Positions 21,181 through 30,560 of a stretch of 64,000 nucleotides of DNA are shown here, in pieces. The notes beneath the pieces were generated by a model. The model was not told the origin of the DNA. It ran no database searches and was given only the letters and a program-made list of their open reading frames with translations. Numbering within the stretch: the stretch's first letter is position 1; every line of letters begins with the position of its first letter. A program made the translations under genes and the position numbers. The stretch is from Prorocentrum cordatum (Eukaryota > Sar > Dinophyceae > Prorocentrales > Prorocentraceae), in assembly GCA_963575745.1 (NCBI GenBank), contig CAUYUJ010009802.1, positions 405,467 to 469,466 of the forward strand, read 5' to 3'.

Positions 21181-21960
21181 CGCTGCTGTTCTGTCAGAAG
21201 TGCGCGCCGCTTTGGCGTGCGAAGAGGATGATGGGCCCCTACTTCCTGCGATCGGCGAGCGCCGGGAGGGTGACTCCGATTACATTCGTTTATGGAGGCC
21301 TGTTCTCCCTATTTGCATGGCCCCCGCTGGGACCAGGTCCGCAGGCCACCTGATCTCACGGCGCGCCGGCGCCCCCCGCCGCCACCAGATGATGTGCATT
21401 TGGCGGAGAAGGACTGTCGAGCTCCCAAGGAAAAATTTGGGGCGCCTCTGTAGGAGACACCCGAGAAGACCACCCTCTGGATCGCACTTTGTCGCCACTT
21501 GGGGAAGAGCAAGCGACGTGGGCACAAACTCTCGGAGGTCCGCGGCGCACCTCTTGGGCAGGCGCTGCCCCCCCCCCCCCTCTTGGCTTCCAGCGCCGCC
21601 GCTGGAAAGCTCGTGCGCCGCGTAGGGGGGGTATGGCGCCGACCCGAAGAATCCGCGCGGACCTCCGACAGTTTGCGCTTGTGTTGTTATTTCCGTTTCT
21701 ATGACCACGCTTGGTCGCCACCATCTTGATCGCATTGGCGCCACGTTTGGCGATTGCGACACGTTTCCCATTAACTCATGCAGTGCGCTTTAGGCGACGG
21801 GCCACCAGCGCGGTGCGAGAGTGGCATGCGCGATCGGTTCCAAACGTTCGGCTTCCTGTCTTTCGCGACGATGCCGTGCCAGCGGGTGGGCCACGAGGTG
21901 CGTGTTTTGCTTTGGCCCTTTGGGACATGATTTTGTCGGTGGGTTCACGTCTCTCGATCA
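21181..21960. other. No recognised gene
   Basis: Open frames on both strands without a recognisable domain, plus a C-tract near 21570-21582. Frame quality is similar on the two strands, so I make no call. Confidence 0.3.
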
Positions 21961-21965
21961 TGCTC

Positions 21966-22616
21966 TCACGCCTGCCTCGCTGCGTTGCACACCGTCGCGG
22001 TGCTGCCCGCCCCCCCGCCTCCTCCCCTGCTGCGGGGAGGAACAGAAAACATGGGACCCCCGAAAGAGGAGGGCAGCGCGCGCGCGTCGGACTGTCTGGT
22101 GCACGACGCTCGTCCGATCGGGATGATCGAAATTGGTACGGAAACAGTGGGCACAAAGTCCAACAGCCGTTCTCGTCCACTCTGGGCAGGGTTCGCTGTC
22201 GGCGTCGCCGCGGTCGTCGTCGACTTGAGACAGGAGGCCGCCTGCCCAGCAGCGGCCGCAATCGGTTTTGGACATTGGGCATCGTATGCGTTTGTTCCAT
22301 ACCCGCTTCGGGCGTCCAGATCCGACCTTTTCGCTTCTGCTCCTCTCGGCCCGCCCCTCTCCCGGGAGAACAGCCCAGTGACTGACCACTGGCCGCCCTC
22401 GCCCTCGTCGTTGAAGCGCGCGCTATTGGTGGTCCTCGGACGGGAGCAGCCGCAGTGCAAGCACCAGGTGAACCAGCTTATGTTCCGACGACATCCGCAG
22501 GCGTTGCAAAACCAGCGCTGTCCGCCAGAAGAGGGAGGGACAGGAACCTCAGAGCCAGGGGCGAGAGGAGGCAAAGCATCATGAACACCCACACGTTGTA
22601 CCGAGTCGCCCAGCAT
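21966..22616 (-). CDS. Unrecognised protein with a RanBP2-like zinc ribbon; possible LINE ORF1
   Basis: A 216-codon minus-strand frame downstream of the spliced-leader relics. Residues about 34-56 read RWFCNACGCRRNISWFTWCLHCGC. The WxC-x2-C ... C-x2-C spacing resembles RanBP2-type zinc ribbons, which some dinoflagellate LINE ORF1 proteins carry. The rest is low-complexity (Ser/Ala/Arg/Pro/Gly). Upstream of the ATG the frame stays readable to a stop near 22630. It could be ORF1 of a minus-strand retroelement or a retrocopied host gene. The zinc motif is seen; function is not known. Confidence 0.35.
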   Translation of the reverse strand: MLGDSVQRVGVHDALPPLAPGSEVPVPPSSGGQRWFCNACGCRRNISWFTWCLHCGCSRPRTTNSARFNDEGEGGQWSVTGLFSRERGGPRGAEAKRSDLDARSGYGTNAYDAQCPKPIAAAAGQAASCLKSTTTAATPTANPAQSGRERLLDFVPTVSVPISIIPIGRASCTRQSDARALPSSFGGPMFSVPPRSRGGGGGAGSTATVCNAARQA

Positions 22617-22772
22617 CCACGGCGCCTAGTAGAAGCCCTGGCTGCCCTTCGAGCCCCCCTTGAGCTGCGAGCTGTCGAAACTATTCGCCGTGCGCTTTGA
22701 CTTGGGAAGAAATGATGAAGAATTCCCGACAGGGGTGTGAACGTGAAAGATGGAGGGATGAGATGCGTCGAA

Positions 22773-22904
22773 CTTAAGCCAGAAAAGGCCTGCAACAGCA
22801 GCGTGCCGTTCTGAAGATACGTATGCTGCTGCCAGCGCAGGCAGAACGCCTGAACCAGAACGTCTGATTTGAGCCAGAAAGGCTTAAGCCAAAATGGCTA
22901 CGGA
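22773..22904 (-). other. Dinoflagellate spliced-leader relics in series
   Basis: Reading the minus strand from 22904, TCCGTAGCCATTTTGGC then TTAAG matches the dinoflagellate spliced leader (NCCGTAGCCATTTTGGC then TCAAG) with a single C-to-T difference. Directly behind it come CCTTTCTGGCTCAAAT (22882-22867), CGTTCTGGTTCAGG (22862-22849) and, after a gap, CCTTTTCTGGCTTAAG (22788-22773). Serial truncated leaders arise when a trans-spliced mRNA is reverse-transcribed, reinserted, transcribed and trans-spliced again. The downstream minus-strand sequence is therefore likely retrocopied. Confidence 0.8.
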
Positions 22905-23125
22905 CAGGCCTCCTAGATGGCGTCAGAGTACATGGGATCGGAAAACCGCGCCGCATCGTCGATGCATCACCGATGCATCACAGGCGATGATGCATCGGCG
23001 ATGCATCGGCAACACAAACGTGGAGAGAACGGTGCTCCGTATCGAACCGCATCGGCGATGCATCGGCGATGCGGCGCGATCCTCCGACTCCATCTACTCG
23101 GACCCCATCTGGGAGGCCCAGGCAA
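22905..23125. repeat. Foldback element G, copy 1
   Basis: About 220 bp with roughly 50-bp inverted ends. The left end reads CTCCTAGATGGCGTCAGAG..GATCGGAAAACCGCGCCGCATCG. The reverse complement of the right end reads CTCCCAGATGGGGTCCGAG..AGTCGGAGGATCGCGCCGCATC. The interior is multiple ATGCATCGGCG palindromes. It starts directly at the spliced-leader relic at 22904. A second copy is at 24981-25366. Confidence 0.8.
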
Positions 23126-23330
23126 GTGTCCCATGAGGGGTGCTCTGGAGGCCATCCAGGCCTGCCTGGCCTGGGACTCCAGCTCTTGAGCAGGGGCCGG
23201 CCGCCCTGGCATTCCTGTTGCCCTACAATAAAACTCTCTTTCAACAAAAAGATGTTCTAATGACCAGACTATATTCTCGGAACATAAAGCCGCTGTATGT
23301 TTAAACGAATGATACCGGAGAAAACCCCCA

Positions 23331-23560
23331 ATCATAATCTTTTTAGGGCTTTAGGGCTATGGGGCTATAAAGCTATAGGGCTAGAAGGCTATGGGGCTAT
23401 AGGGCTACAGGGCTACAGGGCCATAGGGCTATATGGCTATTGGGCTATAGGGTTATGGTGCTGTAGGGCTATAGGGCCATAGGGCTATAGGGCTATGCGG
23501 CTATAAGGCCATAGGGCTCTTAGGGCTATAGGGCTACAGGGCTATAAGGCTATATAGAGC
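23331..23560. repeat. GGGCTATA minisatellite
   Basis: About 25 imperfect 8-9 bp units (AGGGCTAT, GGGGCTATA, AGGGCTACA), starting from TTTTTAGGGCTTTAGGGC. The first units resemble TTTAGGG telomere repeats with an added GCTA, so interstitial telomere-like ancestry is possible but unproven. Confidence 0.9.
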
Positions 23561-23700
23561 TACCGGGCACCTGGGCACCCGAGCACCTGGGCACCCAGGC
23601 ACCCGGGCACACGGGCACCCAGGCACCCGGACACCCGGGCACCCGGGCACACAGGCACCCGGGCACCCGGGCACCCCCGGGCACCCCCGGGCATCCGGGC
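23561..23700. repeat. GGGCACC minisatellite
   Basis: About fifteen units of GGGCACCC, alternating with CAGGCACC and GGGCACAC, directly adjoining the GGGCTATA array. The two arrays share the GGGC phase but differ in sequence. Confidence 0.9.
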
Positions 23701-23873
23701 GTGCGGCGAAAATCGGCGGCAAACCTAACCTAACCACATGAATCCGCTAGGACCCCTACAGAGGCAAGCTCTGATTGGGGAAATAGAACAACTCAGCCTC
23801 GGCCAAAAATGGCCTGATAGGACCTCATGCAGAACACAAGAGGTTCTTAGAATAGTTTTTGGTGGAACTACGT

Positions 23874-24090
23874 CGGCGGCGAGCCCGGGGGGGAAGTGAG
23901 AAAGGGCGGGCCTTCTCAAAAGGCTCGGAAGCCCCCTGGCCTTCTGAGAAGCCTTCTAAGTTCTAAACCTCCCCCGAAGACGCAGAGAACTTCCCCAAAG
24001 GCGCGGGGGCCTCTGAGAAGTCCCGCCGCCTTCTGAGGAGGCCTCCTCCTTCTCAATTCCCCCCCCTCGCTCGCCGCCGACCATAGGCAA
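23874..24090. repeat. Foldback element F, long form, copy 2
   Basis: Collinear with 862-1065: CGGCGGCGAGCCCGGG..GGAAGTGAGAAAGG start, CTTCTCAAAAGG and CCTTCTGAGAAG palindromes, AGACGCAGAGAACTTC middle, and a CCTTCTCAATTCCCCCCCTCGC..CGCCGACC end. Confirms the element as a dispersed family. Confidence 0.75.
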
Positions 24091-24145
24091 ACCAGGACGC
24101 TTCGCCACTGTTTGCTTCGCGCGGTCCTCCAGGCACGCCTGGGAG

Positions 24146-24245
24146 GGAGGAGGAAAAGGAGGAGGTGGAGGAGGAGAAGGAGGAGGAGGAAAAGGAAGAG
24201 GAGGAGAAGGAGGAGGAAGAGAAGGAGGAGGAGGAGGAGGTTGAG
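24146..24245. repeat. GGA-rich microsatellite
   Basis: GGA, GAAGGA and GGAAAA units. Short Glu/Lys-rich or Ser/Pro-rich frames here are artefacts of the repeat. Confidence 0.85.
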
Positions 24246-24470
24246 GACAAGCTAGGTGCGCTCGCGTCACATCTGACATCCTACCCCTTCCTTCCATCCC
24301 TTACCATGGCGCAGATCCCCTCTCTACTCGCTCAGTCGGATGTCGAGCAGGGCAATGATCCCGAAAGGGTACGCGATGCATTGTAGAGCACGGCGTGGCA
24401 TGGCGTAGAATAGCACCGCAAAGAGTAGTATCAACCTAGCATTGCATTGCATGCCGTGGCATGGCACGGG

Positions 24471-24660
24471 AAATGAGGCCAGCGCTGCAGCGGAAGCACG
24501 AGTCGAAGCGAGCGGAAGCGCGGAAATGAGGCCAGCGCTGCAGCGGGAGCACGATTCGGAACGAGCGGAAACACGGAAATGCGGCCAGCGCTGCAGCGGG
24601 AGCACGATTCGGAACGAGCGGGGCCCGAAAGTGAAGCTGGCGCCTCAGCGAGATCAGCAT
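24471..24660. repeat. 53-bp tandem repeat
   Basis: Three good units and a fourth diverged one. Starts at about 24471, 24523 and 24577, each AAATGNGGCCAGCGCTGCAG, then CGGGAGCACGATTCGGAACG, then AGCGGAA. An upstream GCATGCCGTGGCATGGC palindrome lies at 24449-24469. Confidence 0.85.
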
Positions 24661-24789
24661 TTTGGAAAAAATGCAGGCGAAAACCCAACTCCGGGGAAAC
24701 CTGTGTGTAAAAAAACAGTACTCGGGGGGGGTCGGCCACTTTCAAACCGTCATCAGAGAAAGAGGGAGAGTAGTATTCATATTGAGTAA

Positions 24790-24870
24790 TTGTGGAGGAG
24801 GAAGCGGAGGAAGAGGAGGAGGAGGAGGAGGAGGACGAGGAGGAGGAGGAGGAGGAGAAAGAGGACGCTC
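24790..24870. repeat. GGA microsatellite
   Basis: About 25 GGA triplets with GAC/GCG variants; no coding signal. Confidence 0.85.
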
Positions 24871-24980
24871 CCGCCCGATGCCTCCCTCCGCGCCCCTGGT
24901 CCTCGCCCTGTCCCCATGCGGCCTCCCTGCGGCCCCTGCCCTGACACGGACCACCAGCCGAGCGCAGGGAGTAATTACCG

Positions 24981-25366
24981 GCCTCCCAGACGGGCTCCGA
25001 GTCCTAGCGGGGTCGGAGGACCGCGCCGCATCGGCGATGCATCCGCGGGAACCTACTGACCCGGGACAGTCCAAACCCAGGTCAGTCAGGCTTTTTCCAG
25101 GGTCCTGCAAGATCCTGCAGGATCCTGCAAGATCCTACGCCCAAGCCCGGGTGAATGCACTTCTGGCGCTGCAGGATCCTGCAAGATCCGGAGCTCTGAC
25201 TGACCCCCGTTTGCTTTTGCCCCCGTCTCAAGGCTCCCGACATCGGCGATGCATCGGCGACACCGGCGTGGAGAGAATGGGGCCTCCGCATCTCCGCGCG
25301 TCGCCGACGCATTGGCGATGCGGCGCGAGCCTCTGGTCCCATCTGCTCGGGCCTGGTCTGGGAGCT
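24981..25366. repeat. Foldback element G, copy 2
   Basis: Left end CTCCCAGACGGGCTCCGAG then GTCGGAGGACCGCGCCGCATC (to about 25038). Right end GATGCGGCGCGAGCCTCTGG then CTGGTCTGGGAGC (about 25315-25366) is its reverse complement. The interior differs from copy 1: it keeps CATCGGCGATGCATCGGCGA and CGTGGAGAGAATGG blocks and adds a cluster of CTGCAAGATCCTGCAGGATC repeats (25100-25190). Confidence 0.75.
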
Positions 25367-25379
25367 CTGGAGGAAGGTC

Positions 25380-26470
25380 ACCCCGTCCTATCGGCTTCCT
25401 GGGCGAGCGAGGCGCCCTCTGTGGAGCGCAGCTGCTCGGGAGACCCTCGGGCCTCGATGCGGCGGGGGCCGAGGCGGCGGAACGCAGTCTCGGCGGGCCC
25501 TCGAGGCCGAGAGTGCCCACCGAGCTGTCGGCGCGAGGCGCCCCCTCGGAGACCCCGCCTTCGCGCACCTCGTGCACCCGATGGGGAGGGGGGTACCGGC
25601 AGAGGCGGACGGCCAGGATATCGTCGCCGATCACCTTAGCATCGCCATCGGGAAACTACAGCCCAAAAGATGAAATTGAGAGTGAAAATATCTGGGCCAG
25701 CCTTCCGGAAGCTTCTTAAAACAAACCTTAGCAAATTTCTGTTGTTCCAGGTGGAAGGGCGAGCGCGCTCAAGAAGCTGGGGCACCTTCCCGGAAAGTTG
25801 GTTAGGCAATGCTGGCCCAGCTTCTGGGGAGGAGGTTTCTTAATCAGATGCTCGACTGTATCACCACTATCCAACTGAGCTTCTCTGGGTTCCTGGCCAT
25901 CGGGGGGCAAGAAGGCTCCGTGGGGCGCCTGCTGACAGGCAGATTCCTTGTGTCATTTGCCTACTGAAGGCCTCGACTTGTTCTTCAGTCCACAGCTCGG
26001 GCCTGGCCGCCCGTCAGGGGACGACGCCCTCGATGAGCCGCAGCTGATAAAACAAAAACCATCCTGGGCGCCAGAACAATTCGAGCACCCGTAGAAAGCG
26101 AAGCAGATAGCATCATAGCACACATGAGGACACAGCAGAAACTGCCATTCGAAACAGAAGAAAACATCCGAGCACATTGAAACAACAACCGAACAACACA
26201 TTTTGGAAACACACAACAATTGTCGAATACCTCCGAAACCATCCGAAAACAGAAGAGAGCAATAGAAAACTTCCGAAAACGTCAGAAAACCTGCGCGAAA
26301 ACCGCCGACAACGTCATCGCGCGCGCGGGGGGGGGGGGGGGGGGGCAAATGCCCAGCCGGAGCGGCCCAGGCACCCCCTAAGGGCGGGCGCGTCACTGAA
26401 GAGCTCCGAGGGGCCCAGAGGCCTCGTGAAGTGGTCCTTCGTGAGCGCTGGGGGGGGAGGGCTCTGAGGT
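25380..26470. other. No recognised gene; G-tract at 26327-26345
   Basis: 25435-25640 has a readable minus-strand frame (MIGDDILAVRLCRYPPPHRV) without homology I know. 26050-26310 is A-rich with recurrent GAAAAC. A run of about 19 G at 26327-26345 precedes a GGGCGGGC region. No gene called. Confidence 0.35.
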
Positions 26471-26478
26471 GGAGGCTC

Positions 26479-26549
<71 letters not shown>

Positions 26550-26688
26550 CGATGATGATGATGATGATGATCATGATCATGATGATGATGCTGATGCTGA
26601 TGCTGATGATGATAATGATAATGATGATGATGCTGCTGATGATGATGATGATGATGATGATGATGACGATGATGATGATGATCATGAC

Positions 26689-26740
<52 letters not shown>

Positions 26741-26929
26741 CTGATGCTGATGCTGATGCTGATGCTGATGCTGATGCTGATGATAATGATAATGATGATG
26801 ATGATGCTGATGATGATGATGATGATGATGATGCTGATGATGCTGATGCTGATGCTGATGCTGATGATAATGATAATGATGATGATGATGAGGAGGAGGA
26901 GGAGGAGGAGGGAGGAGGAGGAGGAGGAC
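26479..26929. repeat. 450-bp (GAT)n microsatellite
   Basis: ATG/GAT triplets with GCT, AAT and CAT variants grouped in blocks, ending in GGA triplets. All six frames are open (poly-Asp, poly-Met, poly-His, poly-Ile, poly-Ser), which is an artefact. Confidence 0.95.
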
Positions 26930-27177
26930 TGAAGACTGTAAAAAGACGATGTCTTCCCAACAAGCCGACCAAGGAACAGTGAGAAGACCACGTCGGCCGT
27001 GACTCGCTGCCCGCACGAGACGGCTCGGTGCGTAGGGTGGCAGGGTCTCCTGAAGCCTTCACCGTGATTTCAGGTTCCTCGGCCAGGAAAACCACGACCA
27101 ACCCAGGAGGAGGAGGAGGAGGACGAGAAGGAGGACGAGGCCTAAGGATGAGGAGGAGGCCTGCAGAGTAGGTGGAG

Positions 27178-27208
27178 GTCCTTCTTCTCCTCCTCTCCTC
27201 CTCTCCTC

Positions 27209-27250
<42 letters not shown>

Positions 27251-27392
27251 CTCCTCACCCTCCTCCTCCTCCTCCTCCTTTTCCTCCTCCTCCTCCTCCT
27301 CCTCCTCCTCACCCTCCTCCTCCTCCTCCTCCTCCTCGTCCTCCTCCTCCTCCTCCTCCTCCTCCTCCTCCTCCTCCTCTCCCTCCTCCATT
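27178..27392. repeat. (CCT)n microsatellite
   Basis: More than 60 CCT/TCC triplets with occasional CTT, CCC and CGT. A short GGA run of opposite strand sense lies at 27106-27150, so a hairpin between the two is possible. Confidence 0.9.
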
Positions 27393-27419
27393 CTTTTCCT
27401 TATGCGTTATGCACACCTG

Positions 27420-28300
27420 TCGCGCCCTGAGGCCGGTCGAAAGGGTGGGCCGGGCGTTTCGTTCGGGACTTCCTCACCAGTTATGACCCTGAAACTCAAA
27501 CATTGGCCACATATTCACAAATGGAGCGCGGGTGGTTTTCAAAAGGTAGCTCTCGCTTTAGCGCCGCGCGCATGAGCTGTGAAATTTGACAAAGGGCGGG
27601 TGGTCTTCAGAATGTGTCTCTCCCCTCAGCGCCGCGCACGCTCGTTTTTTTTACAATTGCAAGAGCATCGCGGATGGAGGGCGGGCGGTTTTCAAAATGT
27701 GGCGCGCGCACACTCGTCTTAAAAAGTTGCAGGAGTGTCACGGATCGAGAGCAGCTCGTTTTCAAAATGTGGCTCTCGCTTTAGCGCCGCGCACAATCGT
27801 TTTAAACAGTTGCAAGAGATTCACGGCTTCCCAGGGTCAACGTACCAGAAAGGGTGTTTTGGAACGACTAAGGATTGTCAGGGCTTTACAGGTTCGTTGA
27901 TTCGCGGTGCTAAGTCCCAAGGGTGTTCTGGCACGATTCAGGATCGCCAAGACGCAACAGTCACGTTGATTCGTGGCGCTGGAGTCCCGAGAACTTTGTA
28001 TTTGCACACTTCAGGGTCTCCAAACGGTTGTTTCCCAACCGGGCTTTTCCCTCAGTGGCAATGAATCCTTGTACGTGCCTGTGAAGAGGGAGCTTGGAGA
28101 GAGGATGTATTCCGACATCGTTCATGAGTCTTGGGTTTACACTGGTCCTCCGTCTCCTTCTCCTCCTCCTCCTCCTCCTCCTCCTCATCATCATCATCAT
28201 CCCCTTCCTCCCATTCAACCTCATGCTCCAGGACTCCTCCTCCTCCTCCTCCTCCTCCTCCTCTTTCTCCTCCTCCTCCTCTTCATTTGTCCTCTGGAGG
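27420..28300. repeat. Dispersed repeat D, copy 1, with about 80-bp tandem units
   Basis: Collinear with 33296-34460. Shared parts in order: GGCCGGGCGTTTCG..GACTTCCT; a tandem array of 70-82 bp units (GGCGGTTTTCAAAATGTGGC, TTAGCGCCGCGCAC, TCGTTTTAAA..TTGCAAGAG); single-copy CGATTCAGGATCG-like sequence; CCCTCAGTGG.AATGAA.CCTTGTA; GTGTATTCC; TCTTGGGTTTACNCTGGTCC; then (TCC)n(TCA)n. The microsatellite joins at the same point in both copies. No coding. Confidence 0.8.
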
Positions 28301-28559
28301 ACTAATGTTTTGCCCACGACCCCTGATGTTGCAAGACTTTGGATGCTTATTTAGCTCCTGTCCCCCATCTTGGGCCTTGTCTGGATGCCTTTTGGGGCCC
28401 CTAGGGAGCGTCTGGTGGTCATGATCTTGGGTGGCGCTAGAAGTAGTCCTGGTGAAGGGCGGGAGAACCAGGCAGACATTCTCAAGGCGCGAGAATCATC
28501 GGAGACAATCCTGTGTCGTCAACTCTGCGCTTGGGCATCCTTGCGTGCTGTGTCGGCAC

Positions 28560-28860
28560 GCGCCGAAAAGTGGACGAGGAGATGAAGCGTGAGGAGGAAC
28601 GACGGGAGCGCCCACCGAAATTCGAGATCCACCAGTGTCAGCGTCAGTGCTGGGGGGAGAAAGGAAAGCAACAAGGGGGGGAGAAAGAAGAGAGGAACGA
28701 GTCCGATGGGAAGGAGGAGCCCGGTTTTCTATTCCTCCTTCCTTGTTCCTCCTTCCTCCTGCCACCTTCCTCCTTCATCCTCGTCTTTTCTCTTCCTACT
28801 CCTCCTCCTCCTCCTCCTCCTCCTCCTCCTCCTCCTCCTCCTCCTCCTCTCCCTCATGAT
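28560..28860. repeat. Purine-rich then (CTC)n simple sequence
   Basis: GGA/GAA-rich 28575-28725, then TCC-rich leading to about 18 perfect CTC triplets (28798-28852). The opposite strand sense of the two halves could allow pairing. Confidence 0.75.
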
Positions 28861-29733
28861 CTTCTTTTCTCCGTCCTAGTCGCCCTCCTCGTTCGTGCTG
28901 TTTTTCCTTCCCGTGGAGGGCGGTCCTGGCTCATCGACACCCCCACGCGCATGGACGGCCCCGACCCCTGCCACTCCAGCGGGAATATCCTGATGAAGCG
29001 CACCGCGACAGTCTCGGGGAAGGCCACGGGCGCCTCTGTCGATGATCTTCAGAACGCGTGTTAGCCCCAACGTGCGCTTGCCAACCGACACGGGAGCCCT
29101 TCAATAAGACGCAGGCGGTGCAAAGGGGGCCAACGCAGGCTGCGCGCCAGCGGCGGAGTCGAAATGGGTAAGCACACACCTGGGCTAAAATACGTTACGT
29201 TCCGAGGATCATCGGCTTTGCTGGGCCTCCCAACTTCGCGAGCCGCGCCCCGCGCTGCGCGACGCGTGGGGCTCGCGGCCACCTTCGCGCCCTCGCGCCG
29301 CCGCCTCGGAGAAGCGCTCCTCTCTGGCCCAGGCCGAGACGCGCGAAGAAGCGCGGTCATCTTCGCGCTCCTGCGCATGACCCCTGGCCTTCGTCTCGGG
29401 GTCGTCGTTGCAGCGGAACTCGCCGAGGGTCCTCCAGCCCAATTCGGCCTGCGCTGCGCCTGGCTTTGAGGGGGAGCGCCTGGAGGCGGCAACGTCCACC
29501 CGGGCCAGCCTCACCCACTCGCGCGTCTCTGGCCGCCCGCCGCCCTTGCCTTGGACGATGAGCCCCGTGACCCACCTGACCTGAGGGGGACGGCCCAAGG
29601 GGGAAACCTCGACCTTGAATCGGCGATACATCTATGATCCCGGGTCGAAGGTTCACAGGCCCACCCACCCCCCCGCCCCAGGTGGGATGGGTCCTAGGGT
29701 TCCACAGGCCCCCCCCCCCAGATGGGATGGGCG
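28861..29733. other. No recognised gene; carries a dispersed 150-bp repeat
   Basis: Short plus-strand frame near 28925-29063 (RSWLIDTPTRMDGPDPCHSS) and a minus-strand Arg/Ala/Pro-rich frame (29061-29492), neither recognised. 29237-29382 is copy 2 of the 150-bp dispersed repeat. 29650-29735 has two CACAGGCCC..GGGATGGG units. Confidence 0.4.
29237..29382. repeat. 150-bp dispersed GC-rich repeat, copy 2
   Basis: Closest to the copy at 61958-62112. Shared blocks: CGCGCCCCGCG, CGCGACGCG, CTTCGCGC.CTCGCG, GAGAAG, GCCCAGGCCG, GACGCGCGAAGA, ATCTTCGCGC.CCTGC and TGACC, in the same order and spacing. Confidence 0.7.
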
Positions 29734-29737
29734 TGGT

Positions 29738-30205
29738 GGACGACGACGCCGCCGACGCGGACGTCGACGCCCACAACGACGACTACGACGCCGACGCCGA
29801 CGCCGACGCCGACGACGACGCCGACGCCGACGCCGACGAGAACGCCGACGCACACAACGACGCCGACGCCGACGAGAACGCCGACGACTACGACGCCGAC
29901 GCCGACGCCGACGCCGATGAGAACGCCGACGCCCACAACGACGCCGACGCCGACGAGATCGCCGACGCCGACGACGCCGACGCCGACGACGACGACAACA
30001 CCGACGCCACCGACGCCACCGACGCCGACGACGACGACGACGCCGATGACGACGACGACGCCGACGACGACGACGACGACGACGACAACGACGCCGACGA
30101 CGACGACGAGGACGAGGACGACGACGACGAGGACGAGGACGACGACGACGACGACGACGACCACGACGAGGACGACGACGACGACAACGACGATGACGAC
30201 GAGCC
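29738..30205. repeat. (GACGCC)n/(GAC)n microsatellite
   Basis: Hexanucleotide GACGCC units with GACGAC, GAGAAC and CACAAC variants, becoming pure GAC toward the right. Frames read Asp-Ala repeats, poly-Arg or Thr-Pro, a composition effect. Confidence 0.95.
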
Positions 30206-30402
30206 ACCCCACACCCAGTGGGAGGGAGGTGGGGTGGACCGGCACCCTGCACCACGCCGCGCCCACAGGGCCACGACCACAAGGAGGGGGGGAGCGATCC
30301 CATTCGCGAGGCCTTCGCGAGTCTCACGGGCGTCTCCGTCCAGCAGGGGGGGCTCGATCCCATATGCATTGGGGGGAGAGAGGGGGGCGGGGGGAAACCC
30401 TG

Positions 30403-30560
30403 GATTATATATATATATATATATAACACGTGTCTTTATATAGATGTATCGATATGTATATATACATGTGTGTACATGTACATGTGTATATATATATATA
30501 TATATGTTTATATATATATATATGCATGCACAGAAGAATGTATAAGTATACATCTCTCTA
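30403..30560. repeat. (TA)n-rich microsatellite
   Basis: TATATA runs (30403-30424, 30487-30504, 30510-30521) interleaved with TGTACATGTACATGTG palindromes and ATAGATATAGA. Strongly AT-rich within a GC-rich setting. Confidence 0.9.

Noticed and set aside
23331-23560. True telomere
   Set aside because: Most units are GGGCTATA-like rather than TTTAGGG, and sequence continues on both sides.
26431-27016. Open frames in all six phases over the GAT tract (poly-Asp, poly-Met, poly-Ile, poly-His)
   Set aside because: Triplet repeats have no stops in any frame; there is no start context, domain or non-repeat extension.
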